Shown: positions 17,335 through 25,609 of the stretch, piece after piece
Numbering within the stretch: position 1 is the stretch's first letter
Layout of the letters: each line of letters opens with the position of its first letter
Made by a program: the position numbers and the translations under genes
The notes under the pieces: generated by a model
Databases searched by the model: none
What the model saw: the letters and a program-made list of their open reading frames with translations, nothing else
What the model was told of the DNA's origin: nothing
NCBI RefSeq assembly: GCF_003143515.1
Contig: NZ_CP029343.1
Location: 4,030,001-4,094,000, forward strand
DNA: 64,000 nt
Direction: 5' to 3'
Source of the DNA: Massilia oculi
GTDB lineage: Bacteria > Pseudomonadota > Gammaproteobacteria > Burkholderiales > Burkholderiaceae_D

Positions 17335-18054
17335 ATGACCGCTCTCATCGACGCACCGCTCGCCCTGCTCGGCGGCGTGCTGACCATCGCCTCGCCCTGC
17401 GTGCTCCCCATCCTGCCCATCGTCCTGGGCGGCACCCTGCAAGACCGGACCGAAGGACAGCGCAACACGCGCCCGCTGTTCATCGTGGCCGGCTTCGTCA
17501 TTTCCTTCGCCGCGCTCGGCATGCTGCTGGCCAGCGCCTCGCAGCACGTCGTGCTGGCCCATGAAACCCTGCGCTACGTGGGCCTGGCCATCCTGGCCAT
17601 GCTGGGCGTGGCGATGCTGTGGAAGGCGCCGTATGTCGGGCTAATGAGGTGGTTGATGAACCACCTGAGCGCCCTGGTGAGCCGCGCCATGCCCGCCGGC
17701 GGCGCCGAGCGCGCCGGCAACCTCGGAGGACTGCTGCTGGGGATGTCGCTGGGCGCCGTCTGGACGCCCTGCGCCGGCCCGGTGCTGGCCTCCATCCTGG
17801 TGCTGGTGGCCCAGGCCCAGGATCTCGGCCGCTCGGCCGGCTTGCTGCTGCTGTACGCCATCGGCGCCGGCATCCCGATGCTCGTCATCGCCTACGGCGG
17901 CCAGTTCGTCCGCACCCGGATCCGCGCCGTGGCGCGCCACGCCGACCGCCTGCAGCAACTGTTCGGCGCGCTGATCCTGGCCACCGCCGCCGCCATCCAT
18001 TTCCAGTACGACGTCCTGCTGTACGCCCACCTCGCCAACTTCATCTCGCTCTGA
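17335..18054 (+). CDS. CcdA/DsbD-like thiol-disulfide membrane transporter
   Basis: This 239-residue protein has about six hydrophobic segments. Two conserved Cys motifs typical of the CcdA family are visible: ASPCVLPILPIVLGG (Cys22) and VWTPCAGPVLASIL (about Cys145). CcdA proteins pass electrons from cytoplasmic thioredoxin across the inner membrane to periplasmic thiol proteins. ATG 17335 has a strong AGGAGGA site 8 bp upstream; extending further upstream would enter the regulatory box. The thioredoxin-like gene begins 11 bp after its stop and would be the periplasmic acceptor, but that gene carries a nonsense codon. Confidence 0.85.
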   Translation: MTALIDAPLALLGGVLTIASPCVLPILPIVLGGTLQDRTEGQRNTRPLFIVAGFVISFAALGMLLASASQHVVLAHETLRYVGLAILAMLGVAMLWKAPYVGLMRWLMNHLSALVSRAMPAGGAERAGNLGGLLLGMSLGAVWTPCAGPVLASILVLVAQAQDLGRSAGLLLLYAIGAGIPMLVIAYGGQFVRTRIRAVARHADRLQQLFGALILATAAAIHFQYDVLLYAHLANFISL

Positions 18055-18065
18055 AAGGAACCATC

Positions 18066-18587
18066 ATGAAATGCCTGCTCACCATGCTGCTCGCCGGCGC
18101 CACCTTCTTCAACGCCGCCTCGTCCCATGGCGCGCCGATCGCCAGGGGCCAGACCGCCCCCGAATTCACGGGCATCGACAAGTGGCTGGGTTCGCAGCCC
18201 CTTACCATGCAGGGCTAGCGCGGCAAGGTCGTGCTGGTCGACTTCTGGACCTACACCTGCATCAACTGCATCCGCACGCTGCCGCATGTGAAGCGCTGGC
18301 ACGAGAAGTACAAGGACCAGGGCCTGGTCGTGGTCGGGGTGCATACCCCCGAGTACCCGTTCGAACGCTCGACCGCGAACGTGCAGTCCGCGATCAAGCG
18401 CTTCGGCATCCCGTATGCGGTGGCCCAGGACAACCGCTACGCCACCTGGGAAGCCTATTCGAACCGGTATTGGCCGGCCGTCTACCTGATCGACAAGCGC
18501 GGACGCATCGTCTACACGCACTTCGGCGAAGGGGCCTACCGGGAGACCGAAGCCAGGATCCAGGCCCTGCTGGCCGAAGCCGCGTAG
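18066..18587 (+). pseudogene. Exported thioredoxin-like protein interrupted by an in-frame amber codon
   Basis: The frame begins at ATG 18066 with a signal peptide (MKCLLTMLLAGATFFNAASS) and stops at TAG 18216-18218 (codon 51). It then continues in the same frame without further damage to 18587. Beyond the stop lies an intact thioredoxin core: VVLVDFWTYTCINC with the redox pair Cys65/Cys68, GVHTPEYPFERS, and the cis-Pro strand WPAVYLIDKRGRIVY. The WTYTCINC type is common in thioredoxin domains linked to CcdA-like transporters. The single substitution at a position usually occupied by a hydrophobic residue looks recent. A restart at GTG 18231 would give an unexported domain. Amber readthrough or a sequencing error remain possible. 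Confidence 0.8.
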
Positions 18588-18591
18588 CAGT

Positions 18592-18610
18592 TTTTGTATC
18601 CCGGTGTATC
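18592..18610 (+). promoter_or_regulatory. Candidate OmpR-type box, copy 2 (upstream of SDR remnant/hydrolase)
   Basis: TTTTGTATCCCGGTGTATC has two TGTATC half-sites 10 bp apart and is nearly identical to the box in front of ccdA. It begins 4 bp after the thioredoxin stop, about 127 bp upstream of the SDR start. Distance to the coding start and downstream sequence both match copy 1. Confidence 0.55.
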
Positions 18611-18737
18611 CAGCCTCGGGCGGTACACACGCCATTGCGTAAGGAGTCATTCCAGACACAGTGGAGAGACGTGACGGCCTTTTAATGGCGTCATGCATTC
18701 ACAACCCAGGCAGTCCAACCCGCGAAGGAGAATCACC

Positions 18738-19028
18738 ATGAACACCAGCACCGCACAACACAGGATCGCACTCGTCTCCGTCGGCTCGCGCGGCGCCGGC
18801 GCCGGCGTCGCCCTGACCGGTGAGCGCGGCATCACCATCGGCAACATCCAGCCCGGCCCGATCGCGACCGACATGACGGCCGACATGCTCGAGACGATCA
18901 CGCCCCTGATCCCGGTGAAGCGCGTCGGCCGGCCGGCCGAGATCGGGGCGCTGGTGGCCTGCCTGACCGGCCCGGATTCGGGCCATATGACGGGCGCCAG
19001 CCGGACCATCGGCGGCATGTCGCTGTAA
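18738..19028 (+). pseudogene. Short-chain dehydrogenase with the centre deleted
   Basis: The 96-residue product joins the first strand of an SDR (HRIALVSVGSRGAGAG, resembling the Gly-rich NAD(P) loop) directly to the C-terminal third (GERGITIGNIQPGPIATDM, then VKRVGRPAEIGALVACLTGPDS and SRTIGGM). A normal SDR has about 245 residues. The region with the catalytic Ser and YxxxK is missing, so it cannot be an active reductase of the usual kind. The frame is open and a good ribosome site (AAGGAGA) remains, so it may still be translated. An in-frame deletion of about 150 codons is the simplest explanation. The hydrolase starts 16 bp downstream. Confidence 0.8.
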
Positions 19029-19043
19029 TCCCAGGAGAACGTC

Positions 19044-20096
19044 ATGAACGACAATACCAACCTGAAACGCAGGGACTTCCTGGGCACCGCGGCGCTGGGC
19101 ATCGCCGCCTTTCAAGCCAGCCTGATGGGCGCCGCGCAGGCGGCGCCTGCCGGCGCCAGGCCAGGCGCCGGCAGCGGGATTTCCCCTGCCAGCAACACCT
19201 TCACCGACATCCGCCAGATCCGCGCCGGCGTGCTCGACGTCGGGTATGTCGATGCCGGACCGCCTACCGGCACGCCGATCGTGCTGTTCCACGGCTGGCC
19301 CTACGACATCCACGCCTTCATCGATGTAGTGCCGATCCTGACCGCGGCCGGCTATCGCGTGATCGTGCCGCACCTGCGCGGCTACGGCAGCACGCGCTTC
19401 GTGTCGCCGGACACGCTGCGTAATGGCCAGCAGGCCAGCTTCACGGCCGACGCCGTCGCCTTCCTCGACGCACTCAAGATCGAGCACGCCATCGTCGCCG
19501 GCTTCGACTGGGGTGCCCGCATCGCCACCACCCTGGCCGCACTGTGGCCGCAGCGTTTCAATGCGCTGGTCTCGGTCAGCGGTTACCTGATCGGCAGCCA
19601 GGAAGGCAATATCGTGCCGCTGGCGCCGAAGGCCGAGCTGCAATGGTGGTACCAGTATTACTTTGCCACCCCGCGCGGCGAACGCGGTTATCGCGAAAAC
19701 ACGCATGCCTTCGCGCGCCTGATCTGGGAACTGGCGTCGCCCGAGTGGAAGTTCGACGACGCGACCTTCGCCCGCTCCGCCAGATCGCTCGACAACCCGG
19801 ACCACGTCGCCATCTCGATCAGCAACTACCGCTGGCGCCTGGGCCTGGCGCCGAGCGAGCCGCAATACGAAGACATTGAGCGGCGCCTGGCGACGTTCCC
19901 CGACGTCGCGGTGCCGACCATCACGATGGAGGGCGAGGCCAACGGGGCGCCGCATCCCGATCCGAAGAACTACGCCAGGAAGTTCCTGAAGAAGTACGAA
20001 CACCGCCACATCGCCAATGGTGTCGGCCATAACCTGCCGCAGGAAGCGCCTCGGGACTTTGCACAGGCCGTCCTCGACGTCGCCAAATGGAGGTGA
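19044..20096 (+). CDS. Exported epoxide-hydrolase-like alpha/beta hydrolase
   Basis: This 350-residue protein has an N-terminal twin-arginine-like signal (LKRRDFLGTAALGIAAF). The alpha/beta hydrolase core shows HGWP at 83-86 (oxyanion loop), the nucleophile elbow AGFDWGARI with Asp155 in place of the usual Ser, and a C-terminal GVGHNLPQEAP carrying the likely catalytic His. An Asp nucleophile followed by Trp-Gly is typical of epoxide hydrolases and haloalkane dehalogenases. The substrate is not evident. It follows the SDR remnant by 16 bp behind the second promoter box, so it is probably the main functional gene of that transcript. Confidence 0.75.
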   Translation: MNDNTNLKRRDFLGTAALGIAAFQASLMGAAQAAPAGARPGAGSGISPASNTFTDIRQIRAGVLDVGYVDAGPPTGTPIVLFHGWPYDIHAFIDVVPILTAAGYRVIVPHLRGYGSTRFVSPDTLRNGQQASFTADAVAFLDALKIEHAIVAGFDWGARIATTLAALWPQRFNALVSVSGYLIGSQEGNIVPLAPKAELQWWYQYYFATPRGERGYRENTHAFARLIWELASPEWKFDDATFARSARSLDNPDHVAISISNYRWRLGLAPSEPQYEDIERRLATFPDVAVPTITMEGEANGAPHPDPKNYARKFLKKYEHRHIANGVGHNLPQEAPRDFAQAVLDVAKWR

Positions 20097-20620
20097 GAAG
20101 ATCGACCACGGGCGCCAATGCACGCGTGCTCTGCACCGTCCTCGGGCTGCTGGCCTCCCTGTCGCTGCCGGCATTCGCCCAGGGCGATGTCGGCGGCGCC
20201 CGCCCGATCGCGGTGGTGGCGATCGCGAACGGGGCGGCGCGCAGGCTGATCGCCGATCGAAAGCCGCCCGGACCGCTGGCGAAAGGCCAGGTCTTCACCG
20301 GCTACCGCACCGCGAACACGCCCGATCCCACGCACATGGTGATCGCCAGCCGGACGGTGGCATCCGTCGTCCCAGCGGGGGCTGGGGGATTGGCACGGGC
20401 ATCGAACGGCGTCATCGACGCCAAGTTGTATCCAGAAGTAACCCAATGCATACGTGGCTTCTGCCCGGTTCATGCGGCAAACGGCACGCATCCGCATGAC
20501 AAGTCGCAGCAGCAGCAGGCCTGCCGGCGAAGCGGACTGAAACTCGTTACAACCGCTTACGCATCCGCGGTTCATGTCGAGTTGGCATTGATGCTACCTT
20601 TCCGATACGCAATTCAATGA
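20087..20620 (+). CDS. Hypothetical exported protein, doubtful 3' part
   Basis: The frame starts at ATG 20087, overlapping the hydrolase stop by 10 bp. It encodes a plausible signal peptide (RVLCTVLGLLASLSLPAFAQ) and a short mature region (VVAIANGAARRLIADRKPPG) without a recognised family. After about residue 115 composition becomes irregular (His/Gln/Cys-rich), and the DNA there looks like the promoter region of the next gene. It may be a truncated gene whose frame runs by chance into intergenic DNA. Confidence that the full length is real is low. Confidence 0.35.
   Translation: MEVRRSTTGANARVLCTVLGLLASLSLPAFAQGDVGGARPIAVVAIANGAARRLIADRKPPGPLAKGQVFTGYRTANTPDPTHMVIASRTVASVVPAGAGGLARASNGVIDAKLYPEVTQCIRGFCPVHAANGTHPHDKSQQQQACRRSGLKLVTTAYASAVHVELALMLPFRYAIQ
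20545..20560 (+). promoter_or_regulatory. Direct repeat upstream of the outer-membrane protein gene
   Basis: CGTTACAACCGCTTAC holds two TTAC repeats 10 bp apart, about 90-100 bp upstream of ATG 20649. The spacing fits an OmpR-type regulator, but the half-site differs from the TGTATC boxes further upstream. Confidence 0.3.
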
Positions 20621-20648
20621 CGAATTGCGAACCAGACCAGAGGACATC

Positions 20649-21206
20649 ATGAACAAACTGATCATTACGCTCGCGGCCAGCCTGGCCGCCATTGGTTCCG
20701 CACAGGCCCAGACCAGCGTCGCCGACGTCAGCCCGGCGTCGCGCGCCTATATCGGCGCAGCAGTGTCCGGCGTCAAGAACCAGTCCAGCGATGACTGGCA
20801 GGCCGGCGGCAAGCTGTTCGGCGGCTACAACATCGACCAGAACTGGGCGCTGGAAGCCGGCCACTCGCGCTTCGGCAATGAGGACATCAACGCGTTCTCA
20901 GGGTCGGGATTCACGACGGCAGAGGTGAAGAGCTCGCGCACCTATATTGCGGCGAAATACACGATGCCCGTGAACGCCGAGCTCTCGGCCTATGGCAAGC
21001 TGGGCGCCTCCTATAACGAAACCAAGTTCTCGCTCATGGGCGACAGCTACACGGATCGCGACACCGGCGCCTACGCGGCGCTGGGCGTGCAGTATGCCCT
21101 GGCCCCGAACGTGTCGCTGTTCGGCGAATACGAGCGCTATGGCAGGAAGAAGGAAGCGGGCGCCAAGGCCGACGTCGTGTCGGTGGGCCTGCAGTACGGT
21201 TTCTAA
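20649..21206 (+). CDS. OmpA-like beta-barrel outer-membrane protein
   Basis: This 185-residue protein has a signal peptide ending SAQAQ. The mature part alternates hydrophobic and polar residues as in an eight-strand barrel: SRAYIGAAVSG, GGKLFGGYNIDQNWALEAG, SSRTYIAAKYTM, AYAALGVQYALAPNVSLFGEYERYG. It ends in VSVGLQYGF with the terminal Phe needed for barrel assembly. There is no periplasmic OmpA domain. ATG 20649 is preferred over an upstream in-frame ATG at 20625 because the signal peptide starts there. Confidence 0.8.
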   Translation: MNKLIITLAASLAAIGSAQAQTSVADVSPASRAYIGAAVSGVKNQSSDDWQAGGKLFGGYNIDQNWALEAGHSRFGNEDINAFSGSGFTTAEVKSSRTYIAAKYTMPVNAELSAYGKLGASYNETKFSLMGDSYTDRDTGAYAALGVQYALAPNVSLFGEYERYGRKKEAGAKADVVSVGLQYGF

Positions 21207-21233
21207 GGCGTACGTCCAGCGCGCTGCGAACGC

Positions 21234-23297
21234 TCAGCCGTTCACGGCGCGCGGCAGGTCGCGCTCTCCCATCACGACCGACAGATCGACCTGCCCCGCA
21301 CGCCACGCATGCTCCAGGTTCTGCTCGATCGCATCGATGCTGGTCAGCCTGTCGTCGGCGAAGCCGCGCACGCCATACGCCCGGTTGCGTCCGTGCGACT
21401 TGGCCAGGTACAGCGCCATGTCCACCAGGTTCACCACCCGTTCCCATGCCAGCTCCTGCTTGCCCACCGCGAGCGGGAAGGGCGCATGGCCGATCGACAC
21501 GTTCACGCTCAGGGCCATGCCGCCATGGTCGACGACGGTCGCGCCGATGCCGGCCAGGATGCGTTCGGCCACCTCGTCCAGTCCTGATTTACCGGCCGGC
21601 GCCGTCGGCAGGTAGGCCAGGAATTCCTCGCCGCCCCAGCGCACGATCATGTCGGTCTCGCGCAGGATCTCGCACAGGCGCGCCGCGATCGTGGTCAGCA
21701 CCGCGTCGCCCGCCGCGTGACCATAGGTGTCGTTGATGTTCTTGAAGTGGTCGACGTCGAGCAGGAACAAGGCGCCACCCGGCGCATCGTCCGGTGCGCG
21801 CGCCGCCGGCGGCGTGCGCATGTATTCCAAAAAGTGACGACGGTTGTACAGCCCCGTCAGCGGATCGCGCACGCTCTGCTGCTTGAGTTCGCGGTTCTTT
21901 TCATGCAGCTGGGCGTTCGCTTGGCGCACCTTGCGGTACAACAGACCCACCACGGTCGCCGCCAGCGCGAACACCGCGACCAGCAGCCACCACACGCGCT
22001 GCTGCAGGCGTCGGTTGTCGATCTCGGTCGACTTGATCAGGTTTTCGCTGCGCAGCAGCTCGATCTGGCGCTGCTTCTTGTCGCCCTCGTACTTTTCCTG
22101 CAGGTCGAGCATCGCCTGCTGGCGGCGCCGCTCGAACAGCTCGTTCGAGATCTTGCGTTCGCGGTGATAGGCTTGCAGCGCGCCGGGCAGGTCGCCGACG
22201 CGCTCCAGCGCGAGGCCGTATTCGACCAGGGCGTTCTGCAGTTCCGGCTTGTCGCCGATTTCCTCGTAGCCGGCCATGCCCAGCTCGATCTGGCGCTTGC
22301 CGTCGGCCAGGCGGCCGGTGCCCAGATAGGCCTGGCCCAGGTTCAGGTGAGCGGTCGCATCGAGTTTGCGGTCGTTCAGCGGACGCGTCGCCGCCACCGC
22401 CTGTTCGGCGTAGCTCGCCGCGTGCTTGAAGTCGCCGGTCTTGAGATAGAAGTCGGACAGGTTGATCAGCGACACCGCGACCCGCTTGGTGGCGCCAATC
22501 GAGCGTTCCAGCGCCAGTCCTTCCTGCAACGCGCGCAGCGCGCGTTCGCGCTGGCCGGTATCGATCGCCAGCCAGTACTCGGCGTTCCGGATGGTCGCCA
22601 TGCGGCCCGGCGAATTCGCCTTGCGGGCGGCGGCGAGCGCCTCGTCCAGCAGGCCAAAGCCCTTTTCGGGTTCGCGCATCTGGGAGTAGAGGCGCACCAG
22701 CGAATTGAGCGCCATGACCACGTGCACCGGCTCGCCATGCCTGCGCGCCAGTGCGGCCGCCGACTGCAGGCGCTCGAGGGCGCGTGGCAGATTGCCTTCC
22801 TCGGCATGCGATTCGCCCGACGAAATCGCCGCCCGTACGCGCAGGTCGATGTCGTTGGTGGTGTTGGCCAGCTTTTCCGCTTCCCAGACCAGGCGGTGCG
22901 CTTCGCTCGGACGATGTTGGGCAAAGGCCGAATACCCTTGCATCAGAAGGCCCTTGGCGAGCGCGCCGGCATGATCGTATTCGCGGCCCAGGGCGATCAG
23001 CTCGTTGGCGAGCGTGAACGACTGCCCATGGTGGCCGAGGCCGTGGCGCGCCATGGCAAGCTGGTTCAGGAACTCGATGCGTTGCGTGAGCGGTGCGTTG
23101 CGGGCTTCCTGCTCGAGCGCTTCCAGCTTCGGCAGCGCGCGCTCGGGCACGAAGCGATTGAGTTCGCGGATATCCGCGATGCGCTGGTCCAGCGGCAGGC
23201 CGTCACTGGCAAAGGCCAGCGGCGACGCCGCGCACAATGCCAGGGCCAGCGCGAGGGAGCGGGAAGGCGCGAATGCGCAATGCAGGACAGCGAACAT
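21234..23297 (-). CDS. TPR-repeat membrane diguanylate cyclase
   Basis: This 687-residue protein has a signal peptide (FAVLHCAFAPSRSLALALAL) and a periplasmic stretch of TPR-like helical repeats (about 60-430, for example LALERVGDLPGALQAYHRE). Then come a coiled coil, one membrane helix (VWWLLVAVFALAATVVGLLY) and a cytoplasmic GGDEF domain. The active site is intact (RWGGEEFLAYL), and the inhibitory I-site RETD lies five residues before it, so it should make cyclic-di-GMP with product feedback. ATG 23297 starts the signal peptide; ATG 23345 is possible. The frame stays open far upstream, but that extension is antisense to spacer or out of frame with mdlB. Confidence 0.85.
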   Translation of the reverse strand: MFAVLHCAFAPSRSLALALALCAASPLAFASDGLPLDQRIADIRELNRFVPERALPKLEALEQEARNAPLTQRIEFLNQLAMARHGLGHHGQSFTLANELIALGREYDHAGALAKGLLMQGYSAFAQHRPSEAHRLVWEAEKLANTTNDIDLRVRAAISSGESHAEEGNLPRALERLQSAAALARRHGEPVHVVMALNSLVRLYSQMREPEKGFGLLDEALAAARKANSPGRMATIRNAEYWLAIDTGQRERALRALQEGLALERSIGATKRVAVSLINLSDFYLKTGDFKHAASYAEQAVAATRPLNDRKLDATAHLNLGQAYLGTGRLADGKRQIELGMAGYEEIGDKPELQNALVEYGLALERVGDLPGALQAYHRERKISNELFERRRQQAMLDLQEKYEGDKKQRQIELLRSENLIKSTEIDNRRLQQRVWWLLVAVFALAATVVGLLYRKVRQANAQLHEKNRELKQQSVRDPLTGLYNRRHFLEYMRTPPAARAPDDAPGGALFLLDVDHFKNINDTYGHAAGDAVLTTIAARLCEILRETDMIVRWGGEEFLAYLPTAPAGKSGLDEVAERILAGIGATVVDHGGMALSVNVSIGHAPFPLAVGKQELAWERVVNLVDMALYLAKSHGRNRAYGVRGFADDRLTSIDAIEQNLEHAWRAGQVDLSVVMGERDLPRAVNG

Positions 23298-23806
23298 GCC
23301 GTTTCTCGTCGCGCCGGGCGGTCCGGCGGAAGTTGTTTGGACCATTATATGGCTGTTGCAAAGCAGAAATTTCACTTTCTCTTCAAATGTCACAAAAAAG
23401 ACACAGGCGAATCGAGGACATTGGCGCGGCGGCAGGGTGAGCGGTCCGGTAAGCCCGGTGATCCAGGCAAACAGGAGTGAACCACTTGTCGAGTAAAAAA
23501 ACTGAATGTGGCCGATCTGGTGTAACCAACAGCCAAAATCGCGCACCAGAATGTTGTGCGCGGCGGTGCGACCGCCATCCGCGCCGGCTTTGCTCTGGCT
23601 GGGGTCGCGTTCGGCGTCGTGCCGTTGCTGCTCGGCTGGCGCTGGCTGCGCCGCCAGGGCGGCGGGGGATGCGCGACGCCGCCGCCGGGACAAGAGGTGA
23701 GCGGCAGCGGTGCGCCGGCTGGTTGTTTCAACTGGAGCAGGATGTGAATCCGGGCTGTGGGGTGGACGGCGCCGTCCACCCCACAGCCGCCAACACCGCC
23801 CAGGAC
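23298..23806. other. Intergenic region between the TPR-GGDEF gene and mdlB
   Basis: About 500 bp contain no convincing gene on either strand. Short open frames are Pro/Arg/Gly-rich without family signal. The stretch near 23340-23520 is AT-richer and should hold the promoter of the minus-strand TPR-GGDEF gene. The 36-bp palindrome at 23753-23788 lies just after the mdlB stop. Confidence 0.6.
23753..23788 (-). terminator. Perfect 36-bp palindrome after mdlB
   Basis: Two 18-bp arms (GGCTGTGGGGTGGACGGC and its exact complement) meet with no spacer, 18 bp beyond the mdlB stop. The transcript would form a very stable hairpin. No clear U-tract follows on the minus strand, so it may act as a transcript end stabiliser or protein site rather than a classical intrinsic terminator. 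Confidence 0.5.
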
Positions 23807-25609
23807 TTACACCGCGATCTGCTGCAACAGATACAGCCGCTGATACAAGCCGCCCTCGATCCGCATCAGTTCCTCGTGCGGTCCAGCTTCCGTGATCTTG
23901 CCGTGATTGAGCACGATGATACGGTCGGCCTCGCGGATGGTCGACAGGCGGTGCGCGATGGCGATGATGGTCACCTTGCCGCGCAATTCTTCCAACGCCT
24001 CCTGCACGATCTGCTCGGTGGCGCTGTCGATGCGCGAGGTCGCCTCGTCCAGCAGCAGGATGCGCGGCTCGCCCGCCAGCGCGCGCGCGATCGCGATCAG
24101 CTGCTTCTGGCCGGACGACAAACGCGAACCGCCTTCGCCCAGCTGGGTCTCGTAGCCGTCTTCCAGCGCGGCGATGAAGTCGTGGGCGTGGGCCGCGCGC
24201 GCCGCGGCCTGCAGGCGGGCGAAGGAAAGGCCGCGGCCCATGTCGATGTTCTCGCGCGCGGTGGCGGCCAGGATGAAGGGGTCTTGCGGCACCAGGCCGA
24301 CCTCGTTGCGGAAACGCTCGTTGCCGATGCCGGCCAGCGGCAGGCCGCCGATCTCGATGGTGCCCTTGTCGGCCACGTAGTAGCGCAGCAGCAGCGACAG
24401 GAGGGTCGACTTGCCGCTGCCGGTGTGACCGACGATGCCGAAGAAGGCGCCTTGCGGCACGTCGAGCGACAGGTCGTGCAGCACCGGCTGGCCCGGCACG
24501 TAGGCGAATTCCACGTTGCGTACCCGCACCGCCGGCGCGGTCGCCGAGAAGGCGCTTTCGTCGTGCGCGCGCCTGGGATCGTGTTCCGGCGCGCCCGCTT
24601 CGTCGAGCAGCGTGTTCACGCGCGCCGCCGCCACCACCGCCTGCTGCAGGCCGCTGAACTGCATCGTGATCTGGATGAGGGGCTCCACCACGCGCGCGAT
24701 GTAGCTGACGAAGGCATACAGCACGCCCACCTCGACCGCGCCGACCTCGCGCTGGCCGAAGGCGAAGATCACCAGCGCCAGCAGGGCGACGTTGAGCAGG
24801 TCGAGCGCGGGCCGCAGCAGGAAGGCGTTGGCGCGCAGCTCGGCCAAGCGCGCCGTGTAGTGGTTGCGGTTGGTGCCCAGGAAGCGCTCGCCGAAACGCA
24901 CTTCGGCATTGCTGGCTTGCAGCACGCTCATGCCGCCGATCGACTCGGCCATCTGGGCATTGATGTCGCTGCGCAGTGCCCTGGCGCGCGTGACCGCCGG
25001 CGCCGACAGGCGCTGGTAGAGCCAGACGATGCCCACCACCGCCGGCACCAGGGTCAGGACGATCAGCATCAGGCGCCAGTCGAGCCAGGCCATCGCGATC
25101 ATGGTGCCGATCAGGACGATCGAGTTGTCGAGCATGACGTACAGGACCTGGATGTACAGGGTCTTGACCGCCTCGGTGTCGTTGGTCACGCGGCTGACCA
25201 ACTGGCCGGTGATGGCGCGGTCGAAGAAGGCCATCGGCAGGCGCAGCACGTGGCCATAGACCCATTCGCGCAGGCGCTGCACCGAGCGCATCGCGAGGCC
25301 CGACAGGCGGATCAGCTGCAGGTAGCGCACCCAGCTCGCGATCCAGCCGGTGACGACCAGGCCGCCCAGCAGCAGCGCCATGCGCGGCCAGTCGAGGTCG
25401 CGCGGCAGCAGGTGGTCGTCGATCAGGGCCTTGCCCAGCAGCGGGCCCAGGACCTCGAATGCCGCGGCCAGGATCAGCCACAAGGTGGCGACGACCAGGT
25501 GGCGCGTCTCGGGCGCTGCGGCGCGCCGCAGCAGGCGTGTGGCGAGCTTCGCCTGGTGGCGCAATTCGCCGCGTTCGACGGACTTGTCCGTGCTTGCGTC
25601 AGATGGCAT
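23807..25609 (-). CDS. mdlB: ABC exporter half-transporter, MdlB-like
   Basis: This 600-residue protein fuses six membrane helices (about 40-330) to an ATPase domain. Visible motifs are Walker A GHTGSGKST, Q-loop VPQDPF, signature LSSGQKQ, Walker B RILLLDEATS with the catalytic Glu, and switch His in IAIAHRLS. ATG 25609 overlaps the 3' end of the upstream half-transporter by 11 bp, so the two are co-translated and likely form a heterodimer. Its signature has Ser for the first Gly of LSGGQ. The family exports hydrophobic compounds or drugs; the substrate is unknown. The frame extends to 25660, but this start removes unrelated sequence. Confidence 0.8.
   Translation of the reverse strand: MPSDASTDKSVERGELRHQAKLATRLLRRAAAPETRHLVVATLWLILAAAFEVLGPLLGKALIDDHLLPRDLDWPRMALLLGGLVVTGWIASWVRYLQLIRLSGLAMRSVQRLREWVYGHVLRLPMAFFDRAITGQLVSRVTNDTEAVKTLYIQVLYVMLDNSIVLIGTMIAMAWLDWRLMLIVLTLVPAVVGIVWLYQRLSAPAVTRARALRSDINAQMAESIGGMSVLQASNAEVRFGERFLGTNRNHYTARLAELRANAFLLRPALDLLNVALLALVIFAFGQREVGAVEVGVLYAFVSYIARVVEPLIQITMQFSGLQQAVVAAARVNTLLDEAGAPEHDPRRAHDESAFSATAPAVRVRNVEFAYVPGQPVLHDLSLDVPQGAFFGIVGHTGSGKSTLLSLLLRYYVADKGTIEIGGLPLAGIGNERFRNEVGLVPQDPFILAATARENIDMGRGLSFARLQAAARAAHAHDFIAALEDGYETQLGEGGSRLSSGQKQLIAIARALAGEPRILLLDEATSRIDSATEQIVQEALEELRGKVTIIAIAHRLSTIREADRIIVLNHGKITEAGPHEELMRIEGGLYQRLYLLQQIAV

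Noticed and set aside
18738..21206. The broken SDR, amber thioredoxin and neighbours as a transferred island
   Set aside because: Composition matches the surroundings and no integrase, repeat or tRNA boundary is visible; in-place decay is simpler.
23556..23747. A short plus-strand frame with one hydrophobic stretch
   Set aside because: No ribosome site, irregular composition after the hydrophobic part, and no recognisable relative.
21234..25481. A 1415-codon open frame on the minus strand appearing to fuse an exporter-region protein to the TPR-GGDEF protein
   Set aside because: The N-terminal 700 codons are out of frame with mdlB and Ala/Arg/Pro-rich without family signal. The signal peptide at 23297 marks the true start.
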